Shown one piece after another: positions 1 through 8,260 of a DNA stretch of 64,000 nt. This stretch comes from Flavobacterium frigidarium DSM 17623 (GTDB lineage Bacteria > Bacteroidota > Bacteroidia > Flavobacteriales > Flavobacteriaceae). Numbering within the stretch: position 1 is the first letter of the stretch; the number at the start of each line of letters is the position of its first letter. A program made the translations under genes and the position numbers. The notes beneath the pieces are model-generated. The model made no database searches, had not been told where the DNA came from, and saw only the letters and a list, made by a program, of their open reading frames with translations. The DNA is taken from the NCBI RefSeq assembly GCF_000425505.1, contig NZ_AUDO01000016.1:28033-92032 (forward strand), read 5' to 3'.

Positions 1-342
1 CGCACGTGTACTGTCTGTTCCCAACAGGGAGTGTTTTTGAAAATAGACATCTTTTCGAAGAGTAAAAGTATAGGTCATCGCATCTTGACTGATAGTCCAA
101 GATTTTGCTATATCGGGTTTTATATGTAAACTGTCGTCAAGTTGTACTAAGCCGTTGTAGAGATGATTACAGGCCCAAATATTAGATTGTACTTTTGAAA
201 AAGCAGGGTCAAGGGACGTAATATTCGAACTTTCATTGTATCTAAAAACCAGCTTATCATCTATTTGCTCGCGGTCTTTTCCACAAGAAACAAATGTTAA
301 TACAATACAAATTACTGATAGATAGCTGCTTATTGATTTCAT
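1..342 (-). CDS. Partial ABC-transporter solute-binding lipoprotein (family 5, peptide type)
   Basis: An open frame of 114 codons starts at ATG 342 and runs off the left edge without a stop, so only the N-terminus is present. It begins with a lipoprotein signal (MKSISSYLSVICIVLTFVSC), with Cys20 as the likely lipidation site. The following sequence (LVFRYNESSNITSLDPAFSK, then NHLYNGLVQLDDSLHIKP and SWTISQDAMTYTFTLRKDV) is the typical start of family 5 solute-binding proteins (OppA/DppA type), which deliver peptides to an ABC importer. It is divergent from mtaB across an 87-bp gap. The substrate cannot be told from this fragment. Confidence 0.8.
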   Translation of the reverse strand, partial: MKSISSYLSVICIVLTFVSCGKDREQIDDKLVFRYNESSNITSLDPAFSKVQSNIWACNHLYNGLVQLDDSLHIKPDIAKSWTISQDAMTYTFTLRKDVYFQKHSLLGTDSTRA

Positions 343-429
343 TATAAAGAATATTGTACGTAAATTTGCAAACTCTTTTTACAAAGATGTAAATATAATA
401 AGTTACTACTTAAAACGTAGTTTATCCCT

Positions 430-1758
430 ATGGAAAACAGAAAAAAAGTTGCCTTTTATACGCTTGGATGCAAACTGAATTTTTCAGAGACATCTACTAT
501 TGCCCGAAATTTTCAAGACGAAGGTTTTGACCGTGTTGACTTTGAAGAAGTTGCTGATATGTATGTTATTAATACCTGTTCAGTAACTGAAAATGCTGAT
601 AAGCAGTTCAAGCAAGTGGTTAAAAAAGCAATGAAATTAAATAACCAAGCTTTTGTCGCAGCAGTAGGTTGCTATGCACAATTAAAGCCTGAAGAATTAG
701 CAGCAGTTGATGGTGTGGATTTGGTTCTTGGAGCTACTGAGAAATTCAAAATTACAGATTATATCAATGATCTAAGTAAAAACGACATGGGTGAAGTGCA
801 TTCATGCGAGATTGCAGATGCCGATTTCTATGTTGGTTCGTATTCTATAGGTGATCGCACCCGTGCTTTCTTGAAAGTGCAAGATGGTTGCGATTATAAA
901 TGTACGTATTGTACGATTCCATTAGCCAGAGGAATTTCTAGAAGTGACGAATTAGAAAATGTTTTGAAAAATGCTTACGAAATCTCAAAGCAAGATATCA
1001 AAGAAATTGTACTTACGGGTGTCAATATAGGTGATTATGGTAAGGGGGAATTTGGAAACAAAAAGCACGAGCATACTTTTCTTGAATTAGTACAAGCGTT
1101 AGATAAAGTAGAGGGAATTGAACGATTAAGAATTTCGTCAATAGAACCTAATTTACTTAAGAATGAGACTATAGAATTTGTTTCGAAAAGTAGAACTTTT
1201 GTTCCGCATTTTCACATCCCATTGCAATCTGGGAGTAATGACATTTTAAAATTAATGAAACGCCGCTACCAACGTGAAGTGTACACGGAACGTGTCAATA
1301 AAATTAAAGAAGTAATGCCACACGCTTGTATAGGTGTCGATGTTATTGTAGGTTTTCCTGGTGAAACAGACGAGCATTTTCTAGAGACTTACCACTTCTT
1401 AAATGATATGGATATTTCTTATTTACATGTATTCACATACTCTGAAAGAGACAATACCGAAGCCGCAAATATGGGTGGAGTTGTGCCAGCAAATGTACGT
1501 GCTAAACGTAGTAAGATGATGCGTAGTTTATCTGTAAAAAAGCGTCGTGCTTTTTATGAAAGTCAGTTAGGTACAAACAGAACAGTTTTATTCGAAAGCG
1601 AAAATAAAGAGGGATACATTCATGGCTTTACAGAGAATTATGTAAAAGTAAAAACTCCTTGGAATCCAGAATTAGTAAATACTTTACATCCTATTAATTT
1701 GACTAAAATTGATGAAGATGGAAGTGTGAGATTAGAATTTATAGCCACCTTAGTTTAA
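430..1758 (+). CDS. mtaB: tRNA t6A37 methylthiotransferase MtaB
   Basis: Radical SAM enzyme that converts t6A37 to ms2t6A37 in tRNAs reading ANN codons. The N-terminal methylthiotransferase domain shows the three conserved cysteines (LGCKLN Cys14, NTCSVT Cys50, VGCYAQ Cys81) that bind the auxiliary [4Fe-4S] cluster. The radical SAM motif CDYKCTYC (Cys154, Cys158, Cys161) follows and binds the second cluster. The 442-residue length is normal, and the C-terminal segment ending in LEFIATLV fits a TRAM-like RNA-binding tail. A TAAATTTG element at 361-368 resembles a Bacteroidota -7 box, but no TTG lies at the right distance. A terminator follows at 1793-1818, so the gene is probably monocistronic. 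Confidence 0.95.
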   Translation: MENRKKVAFYTLGCKLNFSETSTIARNFQDEGFDRVDFEEVADMYVINTCSVTENADKQFKQVVKKAMKLNNQAFVAAVGCYAQLKPEELAAVDGVDLVLGATEKFKITDYINDLSKNDMGEVHSCEIADADFYVGSYSIGDRTRAFLKVQDGCDYKCTYCTIPLARGISRSDELENVLKNAYEISKQDIKEIVLTGVNIGDYGKGEFGNKKHEHTFLELVQALDKVEGIERLRISSIEPNLLKNETIEFVSKSRTFVPHFHIPLQSGSNDILKLMKRRYQREVYTERVNKIKEVMPHACIGVDVIVGFPGETDEHFLETYHFLNDMDISYLHVFTYSERDNTEAANMGGVVPANVRAKRSKMMRSLSVKKRRAFYESQLGTNRTVLFESENKEGYIHGFTENYVKVKTPWNPELVNTLHPINLTKIDEDGSVRLEFIATLV

Positions 1759-1792
1759 GCTTTCAGCTATAAACAAAATTTAAATAACTAAG

Positions 1793-1818
1793 GTCTCACA
1801 GGTTGTGAGGCTTTTTTT
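1793..1818 (+). terminator. Intrinsic terminator of mtaB
   Basis: An 8-bp stem (GTCTCACA paired with TGTGAGGC, one G-T wobble) with a 3-nt loop is followed directly by seven T residues, 35 bp after the mtaB stop. Confidence 0.85.
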
Positions 1819-1935
1819 AATGTCCTATTTCATTTATCCAATGATTTAAATCCTCACCATTTAATCTATTAGCAGGTGAGGGTGGATAATGTGGTATGAT
1901 ATTGGCTATTATTAATTAAATAAAGAAAAACAATT

Positions 1936-2385
1936 ATGAAAAATTTATTATCGACTTGTATTGCTGTCTTATTTTTATCAATGGCTTATAGCTCAACGGC
2001 AGTTGCTCAAGAAAGTCCGAAAAAAGAGAGCCAATTATTAAAGAGCGATAAAGCAGAAGTAGAGCCTACCAAAGCGGAAGCCGCTACTATTAAGAAAGAA
2101 CTCAAAGCAGAAAAACGCAAGAAAGCTAAGGAAGCGCGTGCTGCAAAAGCACTTATAAAAGCAGAGAAGAATGCAGCTAAATTAGCAGCCAAATCAGAGA
2201 AAGCAGCTGAATCAGCTCAGAAAGCAAAGGCATCTGCTGAGAAAGCACAAGCGTCTGCTGAGAAAGCGCAAAGAAAAGCTGAAAAGGAAGTAGCAAAAGC
2301 AGAAAAAGCGGCTCGTGCTGCAGCAAAAGCAAAAAAAGAAATTCAAATTGAAGAAGTTGAAGAGACAGTATTAGAAGAAAAATAA
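1936..2385 (+). CDS. Exported lysine/alanine-rich low-complexity protein
   Basis: A Sec signal peptide (MKNLLSTCIAVLFLSMAYSS, cleaved near AVAQ) precedes about 120 residues made almost wholly of Lys, Ala, Glu and Ser. The middle holds tandem units of the form SAxKA(K/Q)A (SAQKAKASAEKAQASAEKAQ), continuous with KAEKEVAKAEKAARAAAKAK, so the mature protein should be one long charged helix or coiled coil. The tail is acidic (QIEEVEETVLEE). No enzymatic domain is visible. Such sequences resemble histone-H1-like or TolA-like helical linkers, but composition alone does not establish relationship. It stands alone between two terminator-like regions. The function is unknown. Confidence 0.75.
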   Translation: MKNLLSTCIAVLFLSMAYSSTAVAQESPKKESQLLKSDKAEVEPTKAEAATIKKELKAEKRKKAKEARAAKALIKAEKNAAKLAAKSEKAAESAQKAKASAEKAQASAEKAQRKAEKEVAKAEKAARAAAKAKKEIQIEEVEETVLEEK

Positions 2386-2429
2386 TATTTCAGTTCTAAT
2401 ATCCCTATGTAGTTTTCAATCAGTTACTA

Positions 2430-2525
2430 TTTATTGCGATTAGCAATAAAATATTTAAACCATTAAAAGATCAAGATAATTAAGCTTTAAGCTTAACGGA
2501 CTTCGTCTCTTAATGGTTTTTATTT
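2430..2525. terminator. Convergent terminator region
   Basis: Two structures lie between convergent genes. The first is a perfect 8-bp hairpin TTTATTGC/GCAATAAA with a 5-nt loop (2430-2450). The second is a long-range stem CCATTAA (2460-2466) with TTAATGG (2510-2516) followed by TTTTTATTTT, enclosing an AAGCTT-rich palindrome near 2480-2496. They probably end transcription from both sides, though neither is a classical GC-rich terminator. Confidence 0.45.
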
Positions 2526-2558
2526 TGGTTGTCTTTGCAGACCTAAGAAAATGCAGTA

Positions 2559-3275
2559 TTATGGATTTGTAGACCAAATTCCAGATTCTTTAATAAACAC
2601 GCGACGGTTTAGTTTTAACTGCGCAATAACTAGCTCGGCAACATCTTCAGCCTGCATTACATTGTCAGGATTTCCATCAGTTAATTTTAAATCCTTTGCC
2701 ATCTCAGTAGCAACAGTACTTGGTGTTAAAGCAGTCACACGTATGTTGTGTTTTCTAACTTCTTGCATCAATGATTCAGTTAAACCTAATACAGCAAATT
2801 TAGAAGCACTATAAGCACTTGTCAACGCGTTTCCTCTCTGTCCTGCTGTAGACGAAATGTTGATGATATCACCAGTTTGTCTTTCGATCATATTAGGCAA
2901 TACAGCACGAGTTGCATAATAAGTTCCCATTAAGTTCACCTTGATGATGCGTTCCCACTCTGTTGGTTCTAATTCCAAGAATTTTCCAAAAGCAGCTATA
3001 CCAGCATTATTAATTAAAATGTCGATAGAGCCAAATTCTTCTAATGCTTTTGCAACAGCTTGGTCAATTGAAGTAATGTCAGATACGTCTGCAGTAATTG
3101 CTAGTGCTTTCACGCGCAATGATCTAATCTTAGTAGCTAGTTTTTCAATATCATCAGCTGTTCTTGACACTAGAACAACGTTGACACCTTCTTTAGCTAA
3201 CGCTAATGCAATGGCTTTTCCAATACCTTTTCCGGCTCCTGTTATTAATGCGTTTTTATTTTTTAAGTCGTTCAT
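2559..3275 (-). CDS. Short-chain dehydrogenase/reductase (FabG-like)
   Basis: A classical SDR of 238 residues. The NAD(P)-binding glycine motif TGAGKGIG lies at residues 12-19 and NNAG at 89-92. The catalytic set is Ser142 with Tyr155-x-x-x-Lys159 (YSASK). Sequences of this kind are often labelled 3-ketoacyl-ACP reductase, but the gene stands alone with no fatty-acid genes nearby, so the real substrate is unknown. The ATG at 3275 is the natural start. A TAACTTTG box on the minus strand (3303-3310) looks like its -7 element, although no well-placed TTG is seen. Confidence 0.9.
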   Translation of the reverse strand: MNDLKNKNALITGAGKGIGKAIALALAKEGVNVVLVSRTADDIEKLATKIRSLRVKALAITADVSDITSIDQAVAKALEEFGSIDILINNAGIAAFGKFLELEPTEWERIIKVNLMGTYYATRAVLPNMIERQTGDIINISSTAGQRGNALTSAYSASKFAVLGLTESLMQEVRKHNIRVTALTPSTVATEMAKDLKLTDGNPDNVMQAEDVAELVIAQLKLNRRVFIKESGIWSTNP

Positions 3276-3302
3276 GTTGTTTTTAATTTGAATTGTTCAT
3301 AG

Positions 3303-3310
3303 CAAAGTTA
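3303..3310 (-). promoter_or_regulatory. Candidate -7 promoter element for the SDR gene
   Basis: On the minus strand the sequence is TAACTTTG, a full match to TAnnTTTG, 28 bp before the start codon. No TTG occurs 19-21 bp upstream, so this is a half-supported promoter. Confidence 0.4.
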
Positions 3311-3563
3311 ATGTTTTAGAATTTTTTATGTGTCATACAAAAGTGAAATTAATAATAAATAATACGACAGTTATTGCCAGTATAATTGTTTAAAATTGAC
3401 TTTAGTTTTAGAAAATGATTAATTGGTATTTTGATTCAATTTATATTTATCAAATATAGAAGTGCCTAATTAAAACCTTTAAATAAAATAACTTTTAAGG
3501 ATAATCGTGTAAGCTCTAGTATCAAAAAATGAATGACTTTTACAGTATAGAAAAACACCCATT

Positions 3564-4451
3564 ATGAAAAAGTCAATTCTTATTTTAAATATTTTATTAG
3601 TCGCTTTAGTTACCTCATGTAAAGAGGCTAAAGAAACCGACAAAGTCATCGTGCCTGATGAAACAACAACAGAAGAGGTTGCAGCTCCTGAGAGAGTAGA
3701 ACCAAAAGTAGTATCGTATCGTATGGTGAAAACTAGCGATTGGTTACAAAAAATCCAAAAAGATAGTTTGCAATTGCGCGTAGCATATGCTCTTAACAGA
3801 ACTGATGCTGCTAATTTAAAAAGTTTAGATTCAATTGTAGTTGCCGATGATGCTGCAGGAGATTTGGCTTACTACTTGCCATTTCCACTAGAAGTAGCAA
3901 GTTTAAAAGAGGTTAAAAAAATAATTTTCTTTTCGTATCCAACGCAAACATTTGCAGCATACGCAAACGGACATTTGATGCACACGGGACCAACGAATAT
4001 GGGTAGAAAAAAAGATCCAACTCCAACAGGTTTGTTTTTTACCAACTGGAAAGCTGAGGAGACTACAAGTACTTTCAATGATGAGTGGGATTTAAAGTGG
4101 AACTTTAATATCGAAAATAAATTGGGAGTTGGTTTTCACCAGTACAGCCTACCAGGATATCCAGCCTCTCACTCTTGTTTGAGATTACAAGAACGTGATG
4201 CAAAATATTTATACGAATTTGCAGATCAATGGGAATTAGCAGATAAGGAAACTGTAAAAGTAAAAGGAACACCGGTAGTAGTTTTTGGAACTTATGATTT
4301 TGATGGTAAAAAACCATGGTTGCAAGTAGTTAAATCACCAAAAGCTTTAGCAATCTCTGAAGAGGAAATTGATAAAGTGGTAAATCCATTTATGGAAAAC
4401 ATCATGAAAGAACAAAAAAATAGAATGTCATTTGTGAGTCAATCAAAATAA
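3564..4451 (+). CDS. L,D-transpeptidase family lipoprotein (YkuD fold)
   Basis: A 295-residue putative lipoprotein (signal MKKSILILNILLVALVTSC, lipid Cys19) with an L,D-transpeptidase catalytic domain in its second half. The family forms 3-3 peptidoglycan cross-links or attaches proteins to the wall in the periplasm. Here the catalytic motif reads SHSCLRLQERDA (His203, Cys205, Arg207), with a His upstream in GVGFHQYSLPGYPA (His192). The usual motif is SHGC, so the glycine before the nucleophile has become serine. The rest of the fold (PTQTFAAYANGHLM and MGRKKDPTPTGLFF) matches the YkuD start. It is flanked by its own terminator. Confidence 0.85.
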   Translation: MKKSILILNILLVALVTSCKEAKETDKVIVPDETTTEEVAAPERVEPKVVSYRMVKTSDWLQKIQKDSLQLRVAYALNRTDAANLKSLDSIVVADDAAGDLAYYLPFPLEVASLKEVKKIIFFSYPTQTFAAYANGHLMHTGPTNMGRKKDPTPTGLFFTNWKAEETTSTFNDEWDLKWNFNIENKLGVGFHQYSLPGYPASHSCLRLQERDAKYLYEFADQWELADKETVKVKGTPVVVFGTYDFDGKKPWLQVVKSPKALAISEEEIDKVVNPFMENIMKEQKNRMSFVSQSK

Positions 4452-4458
4452 TTTACAT

Positions 4459-4491
4459 AAAAAAGCTCCTTTGAGAAAAGGAGCTTTTTTA
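4459..4491. terminator. Bidirectional intrinsic terminator
   Basis: A stem with core AGCTCCTTT/AAAGGAGCT is flanked by A-runs on the left and T-runs on the right. It can serve both the L,D-transpeptidase gene (plus) and the VWA gene (minus), which converge here. Confidence 0.9.
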
Positions 4492-4532
4492 TGCTTAAAA
4501 ACGAAATAGCTTAAGTAGTAAAAGTGACTTTT

Positions 4533-6677
4533 CTACTTGACGGCTTCTACTAATCTGATAAATTCAGCTTTATAGCCTTCTGGATCATTTGATAATCCTT
4601 GTTTGGCAAGTGTTATAATATCTTTGGAAGATTTATTCGAAATCAATTTAGAATCCCTCAATTTCAAGCCGAACCAAGCCACTGCTGCACTAAACTTTAA
4701 ATCATCAGATGCTTTTGAAATCGCAGTGGATTTATTTGCAATAACCTGAACAAGTTCAATACTTTTGTCACCATCAGGTTTTTTATATCTAAATTTTATC
4801 GTTGCCAATTCATCACTGTAGACACTAGTATCATTTTTTACTGCTGTATATTTTAATTCAGGTTGGCTAAAGTCACTTTCGACTCCAGTCGGAATTATTT
4901 CGTACAGAGCTGTTACAGTATGACCACTACCTAATTCTCCTGCATCAATAGCATCATTTTTAAAATCTTCGGGACGTAATTTTCTGTTTTCATAACCTAT
5001 TAATCGGTAAGATTGCACGTGCTTTGTATTAAACTCTATTTGGATTTTGACATCTTTAGCGATAGCAAACATCGAACCTTTAAATTCTTTGCTTAAAAAG
5101 CGGTTGGCTTCCTGCATATTGTCAATGTAAGCATAGTTTCCATTCCCTTTGTTAGCAAGTATTTCCATTTTACTGTCTTTGTAATTTCCCATTCCGTAAC
5201 CTAGGCAAGTCAAAAATACTCCAGTTTTTCTTTTCTCTTCAATTAAGGTTTGCATATCAGTATTAGCAGCACTTCCCACGTTAAAATCTCCATCAGTGGC
5301 TAGAATCACCCTGTTGTTTCCGTCTTTTATAAAGTTTTCATGTGCAATTTTATAGGCTAATTCTATCCCAGCTCCACCAGCGGTGCTTCCCCCAGCATTT
5401 AAGTTTTCTAATGCGTTTATGATAGTGGCTTTGTCATCACCAGAAGTAGGGGGCAACACTAAACCAGCTGCTCCAGCGTAAACAACAATCGCCACTTTAT
5501 CATCTTTTCTTAGTTCGTTCACTAATATTTTCATGGACTGTTTTAGTAACGGCAATTTATTGCTTTGTCCCATCGAACCTGATACATCTATTAAAAAAAC
5601 CATATTTGATGCGGGTAAATCCTCGGTAGGAATGATTTTTCCTTGCAAACCAATTTTTAATAATTGGTGTTTTGCATTCCAAGGACAATCACTGTATTCT
5701 GTATTAATAGAAAATGGATTACCGTCCTTGGGCTGTGGATAGTTGTATTTAAAAAAGTTCATCATTTCCTCAATACGCACGGCATCTTTAGGAACGGTTT
5801 GACCATTGTTTATAAAACGTCTAATATTAGTGTAAGAAGCATTGTCAACATCTATAGAAAATGTAGACAACGGTGCTGTTTTAGGCGTTTCAAATTGATT
5901 TTCGATAAAGCTCTCATAATCTTCGTTATCAACAGTTATTGGTTGTTGTTGCCTTACATTTAATAGTGCTAGTTTTTCATCAAATTCTTTTTTAGAAAGA
6001 GTTTGCTGTACACTGTTATTAGTGATCATAATGATGACGCCACCGCTAGCTTTTGCTCCATAAAGAGCAGTTGCTGTGCTTCCTTTTTTTACTGTAACAT
6101 TATTAATCGTTTTAGAGTCTAATTGATCTATGACTTCTTTGCTTACAGGCACCCCGTCTAAGATATATAACGGCTCATTGTTAGAAATTGAAGCAATGCC
6201 TCGAATAGTAGTGTTTGCATAGTTATTTGATGGACTAATCGAGATTCCAGCCACTGTGCCTTGTAATGCTCTTGTGTTTGAACCAATATAATTTGCATTG
6301 GGACTGTGCATTTTTGAAATAGAAGCTGTAGTTGCTTTTTGCTCTTTAGCCGCGTATCCTACGACTACTATTTCATTTAAGGTCGCTGATTGACTATTTA
6401 GTACTATATTGATCGTATTTGAGGTGCCAACTCTAACTATTTTCGTTTCCATTCCAATATAGCTAAAGACGAGTTGGTCGCCTTTTTTAGCAAGGATAGA
6501 ATACTTCCCGTCAAAATTTGTTTGTGTTTCTTTCTTAGTATTTTTTACTAGGATGCGAACAGCTGCTAGAGGCGCAGTTCCATCGGTTACAACTCCTGTA
6601 ATTGTTTTTTCTTGTCCAAAACTTAGGATAGAAAAAAGCATAGCAATGGCTAATGAAATAAGTTTTTGGCTTTTCAT
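4533..6677 (-). CDS. VWA protein with CarboxypepD_reg-like and TonB-plug-like domains (YfbK type)
   Basis: A 714-residue exported protein (signal MKSQKLISLAIAMLFSILSF). In order it has a carboxypeptidase-regulatory-like beta-sandwich (residues 24-110, ITGVVTDGTAPLAAVRILVK), a TonB-receptor plug-like segment (130-220, RGIASISNNEPLYILDGVPV then LYGAKASGGVIIMIT), and a YfbK-type VWA part. The latter holds the N-terminal VWA motif (STFSIDVDNASYTNIRRFIN, about 271), a MIDAS metal site DVSGS at 364-368, and a C-terminal DUF3520-like region. No beta-barrel follows the plug, so it is not a full receptor. It is the last gene of the sigma/anti-sigma operon, 39 bp after its neighbour. A surface or periplasmic role is likely; the ligand is unknown. 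Confidence 0.88.
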   Translation of the reverse strand: MKSQKLISLAIAMLFSILSFGQEKTITGVVTDGTAPLAAVRILVKNTKKETQTNFDGKYSILAKKGDQLVFSYIGMETKIVRVGTSNTINIVLNSQSATLNEIVVVGYAAKEQKATTASISKMHSPNANYIGSNTRALQGTVAGISISPSNNYANTTIRGIASISNNEPLYILDGVPVSKEVIDQLDSKTINNVTVKKGSTATALYGAKASGGVIIMITNNSVQQTLSKKEFDEKLALLNVRQQQPITVDNEDYESFIENQFETPKTAPLSTFSIDVDNASYTNIRRFINNGQTVPKDAVRIEEMMNFFKYNYPQPKDGNPFSINTEYSDCPWNAKHQLLKIGLQGKIIPTEDLPASNMVFLIDVSGSMGQSNKLPLLKQSMKILVNELRKDDKVAIVVYAGAAGLVLPPTSGDDKATIINALENLNAGGSTAGGAGIELAYKIAHENFIKDGNNRVILATDGDFNVGSAANTDMQTLIEEKRKTGVFLTCLGYGMGNYKDSKMEILANKGNGNYAYIDNMQEANRFLSKEFKGSMFAIAKDVKIQIEFNTKHVQSYRLIGYENRKLRPEDFKNDAIDAGELGSGHTVTALYEIIPTGVESDFSQPELKYTAVKNDTSVYSDELATIKFRYKKPDGDKSIELVQVIANKSTAISKASDDLKFSAAVAWFGLKLRDSKLISNKSSKDIITLAKQGLSNDPEGYKAEFIRLVEAVK

Positions 6678-6716
6678 GATCGTAATATTTAAAATGTTAG
6701 TACTGTTTTTTAGGAG

Positions 6717-7646
6717 TTATTTACCTACTGGTTTTCGATTTTTAGTGGTAATAATGACAACTCCTTTTTTTCCTTTGTCACCATATTTAGCTATGGCTTC
6801 ATCGTTTTGAAGAATATTAATTGTTTGAATTTCCTGCTTGTTCAACGGTGCGTACGGACTTGTAGGATTAGCACCAAATAAGTCCTCCTCACTGTATTCA
6901 ACATCATTGATAATATACAAAGGTTCTTTTAAAACCAGTATTGATTCGATATTATCCTTTTTTAAATTCGAAGCTATTTCTGCTCCTGAACTACCCAAGT
7001 TTCTACTTTTTTTACTAGATAATGCTTGCCCATCAATAACTACTAAGGGGGATGCAGCAGCTTGTGACTGTACCAACTCTGTTTGCAATGTGCTATTATT
7101 TTTTGCAGTTGCGTGGCTAACAGATCTGGCATCATATATGGCTCCGGAGCGAAACTGACTTGCAGATTTTTTAAGAGTTTCTTTATTGTATGATTTTTTA
7201 TCTTCAATTTGCTCAACCACTTCAGGAGCAGTAATTTCTTCCATTACAATGGCCTCACTTTTTTGAGGATTTACTACTTGATTTGAAACAATACGTGTAC
7301 TCTTAAGTACGCTATTTATTTTTACGGTATCAATCGTGGCGTTAGTAACCACAGGTACTTTAGGATGCGGTGTCTTTTTTATGACGCTATCTATAACGAC
7401 AACATTGTTCTTTGTAGTTTTTAGTTCGTTTGTTGGTTGAGTAAATTGATATGCTACAGATAGCAACAATAATACAGATGCCGCAATTGCTATTTTTTTC
7501 CAAAGTTTGTTCTTTGTTTTTAGCGCTTTTTTATCGAGTTTCTCGTCTACTCTCGCCCATACTTTCTCCATTCCAGGAAAATCCATGGTCTCTGCTTTTT
7601 GAGAAGCATTTTTTATTTTATCGAATATTTTATCTTGATTGTCCAT
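6717..7646 (-). CDS. Anti-sigma-like membrane protein with plug-like C-terminal domain
   Basis: A 309-residue protein encoded 2 bp after the ECF sigma gene, so certainly co-transcribed. A cytoplasmic N-terminus of about 50 residues (FDKIKNASQKAETMDFPGME) precedes a single membrane helix (about 51-68, KIAIAASVLLLLSVAYQF). A low-complexity periplasmic stretch and a C-terminal segment follow, the latter resembling a TonB plug (ESILVLKEPLYIINDVEYSE, KYGDKGKKGVVIITTK). The topology and position are those of an anti-sigma factor that binds sigma inside the cell and senses something outside. No zinc-finger (ZAS) motif is visible. The anti-sigma role is inferred from context. Confidence 0.75.
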   Translation of the reverse strand: MDNQDKIFDKIKNASQKAETMDFPGMEKVWARVDEKLDKKALKTKNKLWKKIAIAASVLLLLSVAYQFTQPTNELKTTKNNVVVIDSVIKKTPHPKVPVVTNATIDTVKINSVLKSTRIVSNQVVNPQKSEAIVMEEITAPEVVEQIEDKKSYNKETLKKSASQFRSGAIYDARSVSHATAKNNSTLQTELVQSQAAASPLVVIDGQALSSKKSRNLGSSGAEIASNLKKDNIESILVLKEPLYIINDVEYSEEDLFGANPTSPYAPLNKQEIQTINILQNDEAIAKYGDKGKKGVVIITTKNRKPVGK

Positions 7647-7648
7647 GA

Positions 7649-8185
7649 CTATTTCAGTTTTTGGTAATACAAATTATTTACTAAATCCTTCAACTTTGTT
7701 TTAGCGGCATTCAGTTGTGATTTTGAAGTGCCTTCAGAAATGTTAAGCATCAAGGCTATTTCCTTATGGCCATAACCTTCTATAACAAAGAGGTTAAAAA
7801 TAGTTTTGCATCCCTCTGGAATGTGGTTTAGTAAATTAAGCAGGTCTTCCTCTTCAAGATTGGTTACTTCATCAGTAAATGGTTGTGAAATTGATGCGAT
7901 ATCATCAAGATACATATTGAAATTAGTGTTCTTTTTTATGTTTGCTAGGCAGTGGTTTACGGTGATTTTTCTAGCCCAAGCTTCAAAAGCTCCTAATTCT
8001 TTAAGTTGATCGAGCTTTGTGAAAATAGTATAGAATGCATCGGCAAGCACTTCTTCAATTTCTTCTTCCTTTTTTAAATACCGTTTGCAGGTACGGTAAA
8101 GTTTAGGTGCCATATCTTCATACACTTGGCGCTGCGAGTCGCGGTGCATTTTCTTGCAAGCTATTATTAGATTTTCGTTTACCAC
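7649..8185 (-). CDS. ECF RNA polymerase sigma factor
   Basis: A 178-residue sigma-70 family protein with only regions 2 and 4. Region 2 includes EVLADAFYTIFTKLDQLKEL and FEAWARKITVNHCL; region 4 includes IPEGCKTIFNLFVIEGYGHK with the helix-turn-helix EIALMLNISEGTSKSQL. It directs transcription of a small regulon under an extracytoplasmic signal. The start is GTG at 8185: the frame is open for about 15 codons upstream with no ATG, back to a TAG. It is the first gene of a three-gene minus-strand operon with the anti-sigma-like and VWA genes. Confidence 0.92.
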   Translation of the reverse strand: MVNENLIIACKKMHRDSQRQVYEDMAPKLYRTCKRYLKKEEEIEEVLADAFYTIFTKLDQLKELGAFEAWARKITVNHCLANIKKNTNFNMYLDDIASISQPFTDEVTNLEEEDLLNLLNHIPEGCKTIFNLFVIEGYGHKEIALMLNISEGTSKSQLNAAKTKLKDLVNNLYYQKLK

Positions 8186-8260
8186 AATAAAGTCTTTAAT
8201 AGTAAAGAGAGCAAAAAAGATAAAAAGGTTGGGAGCCTATGCTGTTTTTTTTAAAATATT

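Noticed and set aside
8186..8260. Terminator between the hypothetical gene (ending at 8,261) and the sigma gene
   Set aside because: The only inverted repeat (AGG/CCT around GGGAG) has a 3-bp stem, too short to count.
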